From contig OENT01000559.1 of NCBI GenBank assembly GCA_900239685.1, forward strand, positions 1 to 64,000: a stretch of DNA of 64,000 bases, written 5' to 3'. The stretch is from Rotaria macrura. Its lineage: Eukaryota > Rotifera > Eurotatoria > Philodinida > Philodinidae. Position numbers and translations under genes: made by a program. This document shows positions 1 through 11,194 of the stretch, piece by piece. Below the pieces are notes generated by a model. It worked only from the letters and a program-made list of their open reading frames with translations, made no database searches and was not told where the DNA came from. Every line of letters starts with the position of its first letter. Within the stretch, counting starts at the first letter, position 1.

Positions 1-2
1 CA

Positions 3-92
3 AGTTTATCGGATGCAGAACTATCTCGGCTTTCAGAATCACTAAAGAGAACGCTTCATGATGTTGAACTTTGCGAGAGGAAAATAGAAAAT
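3..92 (+). other. Possible coding scrap at window edge
   Basis: The third frame is open from the first base and its first ~30 codons have a protein-like composition (leucine, serine and charged residues, amphipathic helix pattern). After that the translation turns into low-complexity tyrosine and arginine and reaches a stop near 190. This could be the last exon of a gene lying to the left, or a decayed fragment. I do not recognise the family. Confidence 0.2.
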
Positions 93-491
93 AAACCTGT
101 ACGGATAATTTTTCGCACCACTGTATATATATACATACGGACAGTAAGGTACAAAAGTCTTCGACGATCTCATCGTGGCATTTTCTGAAACTATGTATCC
201 GGAAGTTTCTGTAGGGATGTGTCAAGAACTTCGTAGAAAATAAGGAAAGGTCTAAATACAATTTCTTTTAACCTCAAATTACCGTAAGTATTGTTGGGCT
301 AGGAGAAAATATTTGGATACCAAAATCATACTACTTGAAAGAAGAAATGATTAAAGCTTTTGCAGTAACAGGGAAACTGCAATCGATTTCCTGCAACTGC
401 TGTTCGTTGAATGAATGTCCGCATTCAGACTGTCGAACAGTATGTTATCAAGATCAAGCAGCAAGACACAGTCGAGGGCAGACCCCGCAGT
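93..491. other. Non-coding stretch, no feature seen
   Basis: A+T-rich sequence between the edge fragment and the palindrome. No open frame of useful length, RNA gene or recognisable repeat was seen. Confidence 0.4.
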
Positions 492-715
492 ACCCATGTA
501 AGAATAATAGGTAAAAACAAACTGTTTAGCACTTTCAAAAGTCGTTTTTCAAAGGACATAAGTACCTAAAAGCGAACCTTTTTCAGTATTTTCAATATTT
601 TTTGAAAAGTATAGAAAATACTGAAAAAGATTCGCTTCTAAGTACTTTCATCTGTTGAAAAACACCTTTTGAAAGTACTAAAAATTTTGTTTTTGCCCAG
701 ATCTTTTACATGGGT
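492..715. repeat. Long imperfect palindrome, MITE-like hairpin
   Basis: The left arm (492 to about 600) reads ACCCATGTAA..., and the right arm (about 605 to 715) is its reverse complement ending ...TTACATGGGT. The arms agree over most of about 105 bp with scattered mismatches, including shared internal blocks such as CTTTTTCAGTATTTTC near the centre and ACTTTCAAAAG near the ends. There is almost no loop and no coding capacity. A foldback non-autonomous transposon is the likeliest explanation; a target-site duplication was not resolved by eye. Confidence 0.75.
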
Positions 716-3674
716 CGTTGGCCAAGCAGAATAACTACTTGTAATGGGAATGCATTCAACCAGTGAATCTAGCAAAAGAAGGAGATAAGTTCTGAAAATA
801 CTGGTTCTCGAATATTCTCGTGACCGATATGGGTATGTTTCCCGATAAACCGGGATAGCAGCAGTTCAAGTGAAAGAATTACAGAAGTAAAACAAAAAGG
901 CTCATTTCTGCTGGGCATTTCAACATAAGGACGAGAACTAAAACCGAACTATATTCTATTCATCGAAGAATCTTGCTACTAGCTAATTAGAAACAACACT
1001 TGTCGATGGTCGAAGAATCGAAGGATCGATGTTCAGTGAATGATGAAGAACGCACAGAAGGTAATAGTTTGGTTTTGCTTCTATGTGGTGGTGGTGGTCA
1101 ATAAATACGGTTCACTCAAAAACATTATGGATCGTCCTTAATACGTTAAAAATCACCTTCTTTAGAATGTCAGGTGAAAAAATGGTCAAATGTGAAGATT
1201 CCAGCGAGAAATCTGATCCCAGACATGGACATTGAGTAGTAAGAAATTTTTTACGAAAGCAAATCCTAGGATGAAGCGACACTGCCGAATATTGTCGATT
1301 TTATCCCAATGAAAGACCTGAATTCGACCTCTAAATGTTGTGTCAAGTGGAAATAACCACAAAAAGCTTATTAAATCTAGAGGTTTCTCTACGAAGAAAA
1401 GGAGCCACATACATGAATACACTAAATCATTTGCTTAGATCGATCAAAATGTGATACTTAGCTTTGAGTAATTCGAAAAGGTATTGGATCAACTATTAAT
1501 TGTAATAATTTTGTACTTTTATACTATGCATTATATGTCAACATATCTTATTTTCGTATTCATTTTTATTCATGTGAAAAGAAACTTGAATAATGGAGGT
1601 CAAAGACTTCTGCACTTTACTGTATATATGCGCTGTTCCATGTGGATCGAATTGGATTTAGATTTAGATTTTGCTTTGAGTACTGAAAGGATTAGCATTT
1701 ACAGTATAACTTGTTCAATTTATTCATGCTTCGTTAGATCAGTCGAGAGAATGAATGAATAAGATTCCGACATTCTGAAAATCGCCTAAGTAAGAGTTTC
1801 TTCGATGTGAGATCAGCTAACCAGAGGTTCTTTGATACGGGACTAAGCTAGTAGAATTTGAATGATTGGACACTCATTCAATGAGATTCATCGTTGCTAT
1901 GGTTATCATCAAATGCTGTTTCACCAAAGTAACAAACAGTCAGCGAAGATTTCTTCCAGAGCAAGGATGACCTAATGGATTTTGTGCATCCCGCAATTCA
2001 GCTCTGTTTCCAATTTAAATACTGGCTAATAGGATTACAGGATCATGAGAATCAGTCAACTGCAAAGATGAAGAAATGCATTAGCTTAAAGGAACTTATC
2101 GTAGAGCGCATCATCTCGATAGGAGCATAACTTGGCTGTCAAAGCAGGGGTTTTATTATCACAAGATTGAAATAAGAGTGCTTCAGTTTCAGCTGAAATG
2201 TACGTTGGAAGCGTCCTGTATGATCATCAAAGACTTGAAGGATGAGCATCAGCACACATAAGCGGAGGTGAGTGGGTTGGACACTCACCTACCTACTTGG
2301 GAAATTTGACTCCAAAGTTAGAAAAATCTAACCTATATCCATGAAATGCACCAAGCGCTCTCCTTCAGCTGCCTTGAGAGCCGAGTTACATCCCTGAGTA
2401 TGACGTGAGGTATGAGTAAGGACTTGGCTATGATTGCTGTTACTTGCTGATTCCCATATCAAACAAAATCGTGATTAGTTGAGTTTTTGATTCCAGAATT
2501 TTCGTTAGCTGATTCCTACGTCGAAGAAACACGCGATTAGTCGATTTTCTTAATTTTGCAATCTTATTAGTGTTTTCCCTCTATGAAGCTGGCGCAAGAC
2601 GTACCAAAGAAATACTTCGATTGAAAATTTTAATTCTTCTAAAACTGGGAACAAAATCAAAATCTATCCACATGGACTAGGGTATATATGTATATATATA
2701 GATTGATCTATATTTTAAAAGAAAGCAATGTCTAGTTTATTCGATGTATATGGATGAGTTGTAAATAATTGTGCATTTATATATTAACTCCAATCAAGTA
2801 GCTACTCGTTGTTCTCGCCCATACACAGAAAATATAACTGAAATAATAAGGAAAAAAAATAATACTTACACTTCATTGAGACGATCAAAATATGTAAAAT
2901 AAAGGAACATATGCTTATGCAATTATAATTACTCCTTCATTATGATTACCAGAGTAATTCGATAAAGGAGAAAACAAAATGAGGTGCTTTTCAATAATAC
3001 TTATCGTTTTTTATATGAGAAAATGAACTAAAATGAGAAAAATATATTTCGATAAATTTATGCGGGACCTTCGTTCATTGAGATGCTCCGACGAACTACG
3101 TAGTTCATGTTGACTTATACTTTGACGAGAGAAAGATAATTTGAACCATCTGAACATTGTATTTCCACCAACTTGAAACTGGCTAATACAGCGCATCATC
3201 GAGTAACTATTTTCATCTGCAACATGCCTCTTCCTTCTTTGAACACTGTCCAGCAAAACCTTACTAACTGAATAAATTTCTAACTATGCAACTTGCTATT
3301 CATAAAGCTTATACCCAACACCAGGTTCTACGAGATTTTATCCTGACTATTTTCTGCTCTTCATTTTGAACAATCTTATTCTCGATGGTATGGTGATACT
3401 CAGATATGAACTTGACACTTATACTCATAAAGTAACAATAACAATGATGTCATGAAATACCTACAATATCTACAATAGACGTGATCGATATTCATTTTCT
3501 CATCGATTACTTGTAATTTCTGTTGCTGCTTTGATGGTTTGATATTATTGTCATTATCAGTTCGCATGTTTTCATTTCGGAGATAATATAGACCATATCT
3601 CGTTCAAACACATATATTTTTTGTAAACTATTCGCTTATTTTCTAATATTTACACAAAAAAAATACTTTCTGCC
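716..3674. other. Gene-poor stretch, no supported gene
   Basis: About 3 kb with only short, A+T-driven open frames (for example near 1186-1422 and 1484-1762) whose translations are phenylalanine, isoleucine and tyrosine-rich and lack protein character. A short TA-rich run lies at about 2683-2700. Nothing else was recognised. Confidence 0.45.
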
Positions 3675-4045
3675 CCATGTAAAAATATTTAAGCGAAAAA
3701 TCAGTATATTCATGATTTTAATCGATTTTACATATATATCATCGATGAAAATCGAACAATTATGATTACTTCCGATTAAATTCAGAATTTTAATCTATTT
3801 TGATCCTCAATTGATCAGGAATCAAAGTTTTGTCACCCATTATAATCGATTTTATTCACTAAAACCGATTAAAATCGATTAAAGTGAATATAATCGATTG
3901 TCTTCGATTTTTTATTAATCAAGTAGAATCGATTTCCAGTTATAATCAATTTTAATCATGAGTTGATTATTGTTGTCTCGATTTAAATCAAGTCACATCG
4001 ATTACAACCCATGAAAAGAAATTGAATTCTGTAATCGATTATAAT
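3675..4045. repeat. AATCGATT-rich cluster, left
   Basis: At least eight occurrences of ATCGAT, most as AATCGATT or TTAATCGATTTTA, lie within about 350 bp, among near-matches such as CGATTAAAATCG. The word is its own reverse complement. A similar cluster lies at 5735-5910, with a degenerate tandem array between them. The left margin reads GCCCCATGTAAAAA. Confidence 0.6.
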
Positions 4046-4149
4046 CACTAACAAAGGATTCTTCTAAAATAATGTGATGCTCAGAATAGAATTCGAATCA
4101 CTTTAATATTTACATCCATTATAAAACGCGTCGACATGGGGTATAGGTG

Positions 4150-5200
4150 ACGGTGATTATGATGAAACTTGCTTTACAGTCTAAGAAAGTATTATTTTTG
4201 TTTTTACCATCTTTTGCGGTAGAATATCAGCCAATTTGCTTGTGCATCTTAAAAACGACTCCTTTTTTGTTTTCTACATCCACTCAACTTCAACAAGAGG
4301 AAACATGCTGTCGAATCTTAGAAACTATAGTTTTTCATTTTACATCTATTCCACTAGGATATGAAACAACTTGGTTTTCAGTCTTATTACTACTGCCTTT
4401 TGTTATCATCATACATTCAACTAGAATATGACGAAATTTCCTTTTGCATCTTAGAAACAATTGTTTTTGTTTTTTCCCTTCTATTGAACTATAATACTAG
4501 GCAAGTTGCTTTTCTCATTTTCATTTTCTCCATCTATTGAACTAGACTATGAAAAAACTCTGTTTGCCGTCTTAGAAACTACTGCTTTCTGTTTTCTCAA
4601 TGTATTGAATTAAAATATGACAAAATATGTCTTTTGCCTCTTAGAAATAGTATTTTGATGTTTTCCTCCTATTGAAGTAGAATACCAAGAAAGTTGCGTC
4701 TCAGTCTAAAATCGCTGTAGCATTTTTGTGCTTCCATCTATTCCACTAGAATATCACAAAATTTGGTTTTTGTCTAGATACTACTGCTTTTCGTTTTCTG
4801 AGTGTATTGACTTAGAATATGATTAAATTTGGTTTTGAGTTTCGGAAACTATTGTTTTTCGTCTTTGTCCATGTATTCAACTAGAGTATGACGAAACTTG
4901 GTTTCCGTCTTACAAAATGTTGCTTTTCGTTTTTCCCGTCTATTGAACACCAATTTAATGAAATGTCTCTACGAATCTTAGAAAGGATTGTTTTAGTTTT
5001 TTTCATCTACTGAGTTGGAACACAAAAAAAATTTGTGTCTGATCCTAAAAACTATTACTTTCTGTTCTTTGTTTCCTTTTTTTGCCGAAACGAAATATGA
5101 CGTGAGCTTGTTTTACATGAAGGAAGGAAGTATGTGCTTTTCCCAAGAAAAAGTTATATTACAAGACGCTTTTCACTCTACTGATAAATTGTTAAGATAA
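4150..5200. repeat. Degenerate tandem repeat, ~67-bp period
   Basis: A unit recurs about 15 times: a TCTTAGAAACT-like core, then CTNNTTTTTCGTTTTT, then a CATCTATTGAACTAGAATATGA-like tail broken by substitutions. Starts of the core read by eye at about 4572, 4638, 4702, 4772, 4840, 4908, 4975 and 5040 give spacings of 64-70 bp. Copies are diverged and carry small indels, so the array is old. Open frames here (4147-4431, 5015-5200) are products of the repeat and not genes. Confidence 0.65.
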
Positions 5201-5310
5201 TATTCTTTTCACAATTCCAGTATTGTGCATTGAGAATCAACTATAGCCGAAGTAATTGTTTCATTCATGATATGTTCCAAATAGGTATGCGCCAGTGCCA
5301 GCCAACGTGG

Positions 5311-5569
5311 TACCCAATTAGACTGGGTATTCACATAAATCAACTCATTATCAAGATTAGGTAATATAATGTATTACTGTAATGAAGCTACTAACTATCG
5401 ATTGAATCACAGACCAGTTTAACAGATACTCAGTCGGACTGGTACCTAGTTAACTAGCATTCCTGCATAACTAATGCAGTCCTCACTTTATATACCTTAT
5501 AATTACTTACAAAGGGTAGCCCTATTTATTTGATAATGAGTTCAGTTATATAGATTCCTACTTCCCAGT
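5311..5569. repeat. Small inverted-repeat element with nested palindromes
   Basis: A perfect 13-bp inverted pair (AACTCATTATCAA at 5342-5354 and its complement at 5530-5542) sits inside weaker outer matching that begins ACTGGG at 5322 and ends CCCAGT at 5569. Inside are the 12-bp palindrome CTAGTTAACTAG (5446-5457), the stem CTGCAT/ATGCAG (5463-5479), and TACCCA/TGGGTA (5311-5329). It looks like a ~250-bp terminal-inverted-repeat element. Confidence 0.4.
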
Positions 5570-5734
5570 TCTGCATTGTCATTGGTGCATACCTAGCTTC
5601 TAATATGAATCTTAAGCCACTACAGTGAGTTTCAATCAATTTTCAGTTGCTTTGCGATTGATTAGAAAGAGATTAAATTATACTGTGGTTGGTGTTAGCA
5701 GGGGTATTGCAAAGAAATTGTTAAGTTGATTATT

Positions 5735-5910
5735 ACTGATGATGGCTGATTAAAATCGATTCCGAATCAATTAAAAATCGATTATAATCATACACTTTTA
5801 ATCGATTAAAGTCAGCCTTAATCAATTTTAATCGATTCGTCATCGATTAAAGGTTTATGATCATAATTGATTAATTATCATAGTGGTAATCGATTTTAAT
5901 CAGATTTTAC
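5735..5910. repeat. AATCGATT-rich cluster, right
   Basis: Six or more ATCGAT words occur in about 170 bp, again mostly inside AATCGATT, interleaved with TTTTAATC and GATTAAAA. The right margin runs TTTTTTACATATG, roughly inverted with respect to the CATGTAAAAA margin of the left cluster. Together with the left cluster and the tandem array this may mark the ends of one composite element. Confidence 0.55.
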
Positions 5911-8021
5911 CCCCATTTTTTACATATGACATTGGAGAAACAATATTTTCACTTCTTGACCGTGTTGTCATCTCTCATCTTCAGATTGATATGTATCTTT
6001 CTCAAGTTTGATTGATTTCTTTTGTATTGAGGAAATTCATCAGAAGGATCATCAGACACACTTATATTTTTCTAATCTAATCGTTTGTTTCTATTTCGAT
6101 GAGAAAGGAAACTCATGAAACACATAATGCGTACATGATTTATCTCTCTACCAATTTTCCTATCGTTTTTCATTTAGAAATGACAAACTATCTGGGAGTT
6201 CATTTAAGCCATATGCATTCACGCATAAACAAGCCTTTACGCAAGTTTCTACGTACTCAAAAAATGTGAAAACTATCGACGCATCGAAAACGGTACTACA
6301 TTTTATGCACAAGTACAACAACCAATAGTAATCGTTGAAGTCGATCAGGAGAAACTTGAATTGATCAATGAGTTCAAGTATCTAAAATTCACTTGATCAA
6401 ATAAACTTAGGTTGAAATCAAACAGTCAGCATGAGTACGAGAAACATTCAGAAGTTGCTAGGAAAACTGAAGTGGTTGAGATCAAGAAGTAATATTTCAT
6501 GTATAGCCCTCCGCATGAATTTCTTCGTTTACTCCTTCCATCGTTTTACACTGCTGCTTCAACCGTACTCTCTTGTTTCGAAATCTCAGCAACATATTTT
6601 GTTACAACAGTTACGCGTGTAACTTCAGTTGGCCGGCTGTTGCCCTTGTGTATTCGGGCAGAATTTGTTCATGCCTGACTAATATTTTGAATTTTGAGTA
6701 AAAACTTGTATTGAAAGAAGAGTAAAAATCATATTCTCTGGGGATAAAGGGGGCTCACTATTCTATAATGGTATCTTCGTTTGAAGTAACTTAAATAAAC
6801 GAAACAACAATGATCGACGTCAGTTTTTTCCCTTCGTTATATGGGACATTTACTTAGTGGACACGAACCCAGACCAATGAAAACGTTACCTTTTATTGAG
6901 GAGGATTGATATCACACAATTAGAAAAAAAATGTTACGCTTTGTACTTCATTACTTTCACTTTCATGATTTTACACTCTTCTTTGCTTTTTTGCCCTTTC
7001 GGTTCTAGCTACTAGTTTTACTCTTGTACCTTGCAAGCTTCCTCCTACTGTTCTTTCTTTCTTACTTTATCGGTCATATTTCGTTCGTTCTTCTTATTTT
7101 TTTTCCTTTCGAAAGCGTGAGCAGTACTTAGTGTATAACCTAACTGAGAGCCTGCAGTAAAATACTTTTTATTTATTATACAGTTGTGTGTTTACACACG
7201 TCTACTTTTGTTCACTTTTAGCATGGATGCGCATCAGAATGTGACGTTTATGAGCATAAAAACACGAAAATTTGAATGTAAAGACACACACATTGTCTGA
7301 TCACATGATGATTACGTGAAACGGAAAAGCGACAAAATTTTCCACCTCAATAACTGACTCATAATTACTACTTCATTTCACATACTCACTTTTTATCTAT
7401 CTACGCTATCTTTTCGATTCAAAACCTATCTTACTTATTCACTTCACAATTAAATATTTTACTTACTTACATAACAATCATGAAGGTTAGAAAAAAAATC
7501 ACCAACTATCGACTCGTATTGACTTCGCGAAGAATACCTATTGGATTTATGCAATCTTTTCTCTTTCGATCCGTTGCATCGCTCTCAAGAGAAAACGATA
7601 GTCAGCCAATGAAGACGTCATTTTTCTCCAATTGACCACTCTCGCACTCCACTGACTTGATACTGACCAGTGCAACTTTCGAAAACGTCAATAAGACGAA
7701 ATCACGTACTGTACAGTCATTTGTGATAATTTTGAATCTGTCAATTGTACAATTTAAATTACATAAACAAGAACGAAAATTCGGTGTCTGTAATTGCGTG
7801 GTAAATGTAATAGAATGAAAACTTGTATCAAAATAGAATCGTACTTATTCGAGACGACTAATTTTATTTTTCTATTATGAATCAGGAGTATAAGTTGATA
7901 GAAAGAATCAAAGTATTTGATTATGTAAAGACGACATGAATATAGAATGCTATAGAAAGAAGATGCATGCTATTCGTAGATCACTTCTCCCGAGTTTATA
8001 TAGTTCCTGTAGAAGTCAATT
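5911..8021. other. Intergenic, no gene seen
   Basis: About 2.1 kb of A+T-rich sequence with pyrimidine-rich runs around 6950-7110. The longest open frame (6431-6622) has no recognisable protein features. The last ~500 bp lie downstream of the esterase and may include its 3' untranslated region on the minus strand. Confidence 0.45.
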
Positions 8022-8666
8022 TTATAATCTAGTTTTAATTGCGTCGAAAATTAATTCTGCCATGCGATCATATCCAGCAGGAGTAAGATGAATAGCATCA
8101 TTCCACATGTCTGGTAAAGCTTTTTTGCCTCCAACAGCATGGTAGGGTATTTCTCTATCAATATCAACTAAACAAACTCTGCTTTTATCCGTAGCATTAG
8201 CCGCATAATCTCGAATCATGCTATTTAAAGTTTGCCTATTGTGATCATTATTATTATCTGGTGAATGCAGTTTATTTTCGATAACTGTCATTATTGCCAA
8301 GTTTATTTTTTTTGATTTATGATTAAGGCACATTTCATACATTGGTAGTAAGCCATCGTTGAAAATCGTTTGACCTGGTATGTCGTATGCTAAATCGTTG
8401 GTGCCACCTAAGAGAATAACCCAATCATATGATGCATTTTCTTCCAACATAATTCGTAGTCTGTGAACCATGTTTGGTAAAACTAGATCACCACTTAGTC
8501 CTTCTTCAGAGACGTTTACAGGAACGTTAGCTGAGTTGAGTAAATGCGTAAGATGAGTTGCATATGGATGAAAAGTCCAACCACCATTATAATAACCAGC
8601 TGTAAGAGAATCCCCAAAAGCAAGAATTTGCAATGGTAATGGCTGCTCTTCTTGTCTGAGAGACAT
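8022..8666 (-). CDS. SGNH/GDSL-type esterase, intronless
   Basis: Predicted serine hydrolase of the SGNH superfamily, 214 residues, probably cytosolic because no signal peptide or membrane segment is visible. The four family blocks are present in order: block I FGDSLTAGY with nucleophile Ser20, block II Gly59 in GLSGD, block III GGTND at 87-91 with Asn90, and block V D-x-x-H at Asp190 and His193. Family members cleave acyl or acetyl esters of lipids or carbohydrates; the substrate here cannot be told. The frame is uninterrupted, unlike the spliced animal genes nearby, and the compact layout resembles bacterial, fungal and plant single-domain esterases, so horizontal acquisition is plausible. 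The ATG chosen is the first in the open frame and lies 13 residues before the GDSL block, as is usual. Confidence 0.9.
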   Translation of the reverse strand: MSLRQEEQPLPLQILAFGDSLTAGYYNGGWTFHPYATHLTHLLNSANVPVNVSEEGLSGDLVLPNMVHRLRIMLEENASYDWVILLGGTNDLAYDIPGQTIFNDGLLPMYEMCLNHKSKKINLAIMTVIENKLHSPDNNNDHNRQTLNSMIRDYAANATDKSRVCLVDIDREIPYHAVGGKKALPDMWNDAIHLTPAGYDRMAELIFDAIKTRL

Positions 8667-11194
8667 TAGAAATAAATCGCTATAAAGGAAATGGAGCCCA
8701 GATCAAATTATGCTTTATATTGTAGTATGGTACGTTTTATATAATCGTAAGTGAATGTATGTAATGCTTGTGTAATTTCGATGTGAGTCACTCATAGAAG
8801 TTACCTTGGAATGTTTCGTTCTTGCTTTCTGCGACACATGTTAAAGAAAAAGGTGACGTGTAAGATTAAATTCACGACATATTTTGTTATTTGAGTATGT
8901 TTTTTAGTTTTATAATATTTGATACTAACTGCTTCAATAGAATCTATTCATGAGATTAGTCCTGAACGCATGAATATCTTCGAAATGGTTGCTAAAGATC
9001 GACAAAATAATTTTCAGCAAAACTGATTCAAAACTCGAGACTGAATAAGTCCGTCAGTGAGAATTCTTGTTCTTCCGCGTTCTCCTTCTAGAAGCATGAG
9101 TCACTTTCAAGTCAGTCACTTTTTTTGAATACCTGAATATCACTTTTGGCGGAAAATGCAAGCTTAGCAAGATCGTGAGAGCGAGATGAATTGATATCTC
9201 AAATCCGTTTTTCAATATTCGACAAGAATCCGAAAATATTACATATGTAGAAAACAATAACTAACAGCTGATAGTTTTCTTATATATTATCAGTGAGAGC
9301 AAAGTCATCATAGTAGAACGTAGCTGAAATTTATTATACTTCCCTCTATTTGTTTTCAAATAGTAGGTGCCATACAAAGTCGTGTTCTAAAATCTTTCAG
9401 ACTCTTGCGGGCGAATTATAGTAAAGCTTCTACTACAGCTAACTAACTTTTACATAACTGCTCAGAATATTACTGAGGTAAATTATCATATGATTTTTAC
9501 TTGAAAGATTCAGCATAGTGATTTCTTTTTTAAATTTACTCAAGTTTCATCTAGTTTATAATATGAAAAATTTTTCCTCAATTTTGAACACGGTAGTAGT
9601 TTTTCATAGATGCCACCAGTCTACGATAATGCAGCATGTCGTAGCTTTATTAATCGGTGTAGAGCCCTCCAATGTATTCGCATATTAGTACGGGTGCAGA
9701 GCAAACGGAGTATGCAGAAAAAGACGAATCGATATCAAAAAATGCACTTGTGTGCGCCATCTGAGGTTTTGGCATGGGCGCGAGGTCTCGTTAACACTAT
9801 CGGATGTAGAAAAATTTTCTCTTTCGAACTACATATTTGGTTTTGTTCGAAAAAGTGTCCCGCATGATAGATGGCGCTGTAAATTTGCCATTATTAGGGT
9901 ATTTCCTTAGAATCATTGCATTAATGCCGGAGGATGAAGGGAAGAGAACGCAAAAAATTCTCCATCAGAATTCGCTATTGGCTCTAGTCAGCCATTATCA
10001 TTTGTTTATCGCCACATACCAACAATGATCTCGGAAACTCGACTTGAGCGCGAGAAAAAAATAGTACAAAAATTCCTGTCACTCTTTATTACTTCAAATG
10101 AGATTAGTGAGAATCCTCGAAAAAGTGTCCCGTGACAAAGCCTACAAAGTGCATTTTCTGCTATTGATTCGATGAATCATCGGACTCTGATCACGTACTA
10201 TATGATTAGTTTTTGATTCCCTAGTGNTAGTGTTCTGATTGTCATTCTGTCGTCATACGCGATCAAACTTTCAATGCAAGACTGTATTTGACCATTCACT
10301 TTTTTCTCAAAATAAATATTGTTTTTTTACAATTGAACACATTGAATAGTGGTTGATAAACATGCCCGATAGTCCAAATATAACTATAAAACCGTAAAGT
10401 TCAAAATCATAAAAATACTTTGCAAATTATCTTGAATCTCTACCTTCGTTTCCTTTTGTTTTTCACAGAATTCAAATCTAATTTCACCAATCATCATTTC
10501 ATCATTGAATGATCAGCATGAACATACTATATCTAGAGGTGAAGTGCAAACGATTGCCGCATAATTGAAAGATGTTTGAATGAGTGATTGAGTGTGACCT
10601 CGACCAGACTACTTGAATAATAAGTTCGTTATTTAGTTATATGAGTGTTTTTCTTTATTTCTTTCCATTATTTGATTTATGTAGAAAACCAAAGACAAAC
10701 GACCATCCTTCACGGACATACGACGTGACTGCATTTAAAGCACAAACACTAAATGGTATTTTAACGATGACTAAGTCTAATATTTTATATCGACCGATAA
10801 CTGATTAAACAAAACAAGTATATGAATTACTACCGGATTTTTATTCAAGATACAACAGGTGATCAGGTTGGTTTTCTATTCAAATATATAGAAATCCATT
10901 TTCTTTCACTTGAATTTCGTTTTTTAATTTAGACTTAAATTATATTACACAGTAATGCTGATGAAATATTAGTTTTACTCACAGGTGATGAAGAAAACGA
11001 TCAAACTCGTAAAAATAAAGTCAAAATATTTGGAAAGCGAGAAATTCCTCATCAAAACTTTTCTTATTTGGTAAATCTCTGTAATAAATTTACTGATTGG
11101 CCATTTGATAGATAACAACAGTACGTATAAAGACGAATAATCAGCAATACTATTGATAGTCAATGTTCTATTTAAAGATGGTACTATCGTAGAA
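8667..11194. other. Intergenic, no intact gene
   Basis: About 2.5 kb. It holds a perfect 16-bp direct repeat (TCGAAAAAGTGTCCCG at 9847-9862 and 10117-10132) and a single unresolved base at 10227. Short frames at 9610-9867 and 9837-10028 sit in locally higher-GC sequence that may be relic transposon or gene debris, but neither shows a recognisable domain. Confidence 0.4.

Noticed and set aside
1186-1762. Two open frames of 78 and 92 codons
   Set aside because: Composition is dominated by Phe, Ile, Tyr and Leu as expected from random AT-rich DNA; no domain, no splice context.
4147-4431. 94-codon open frame
   Set aside because: It lies wholly inside the ~67-bp degenerate tandem array and its translation simply follows the repeat; not a gene.
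9610-10028. Overlapping open frames of 85 and 63 codons
   Set aside because: Slightly higher GC but no recognisable motif and they contain the 16-bp direct repeat; more likely repeat debris.
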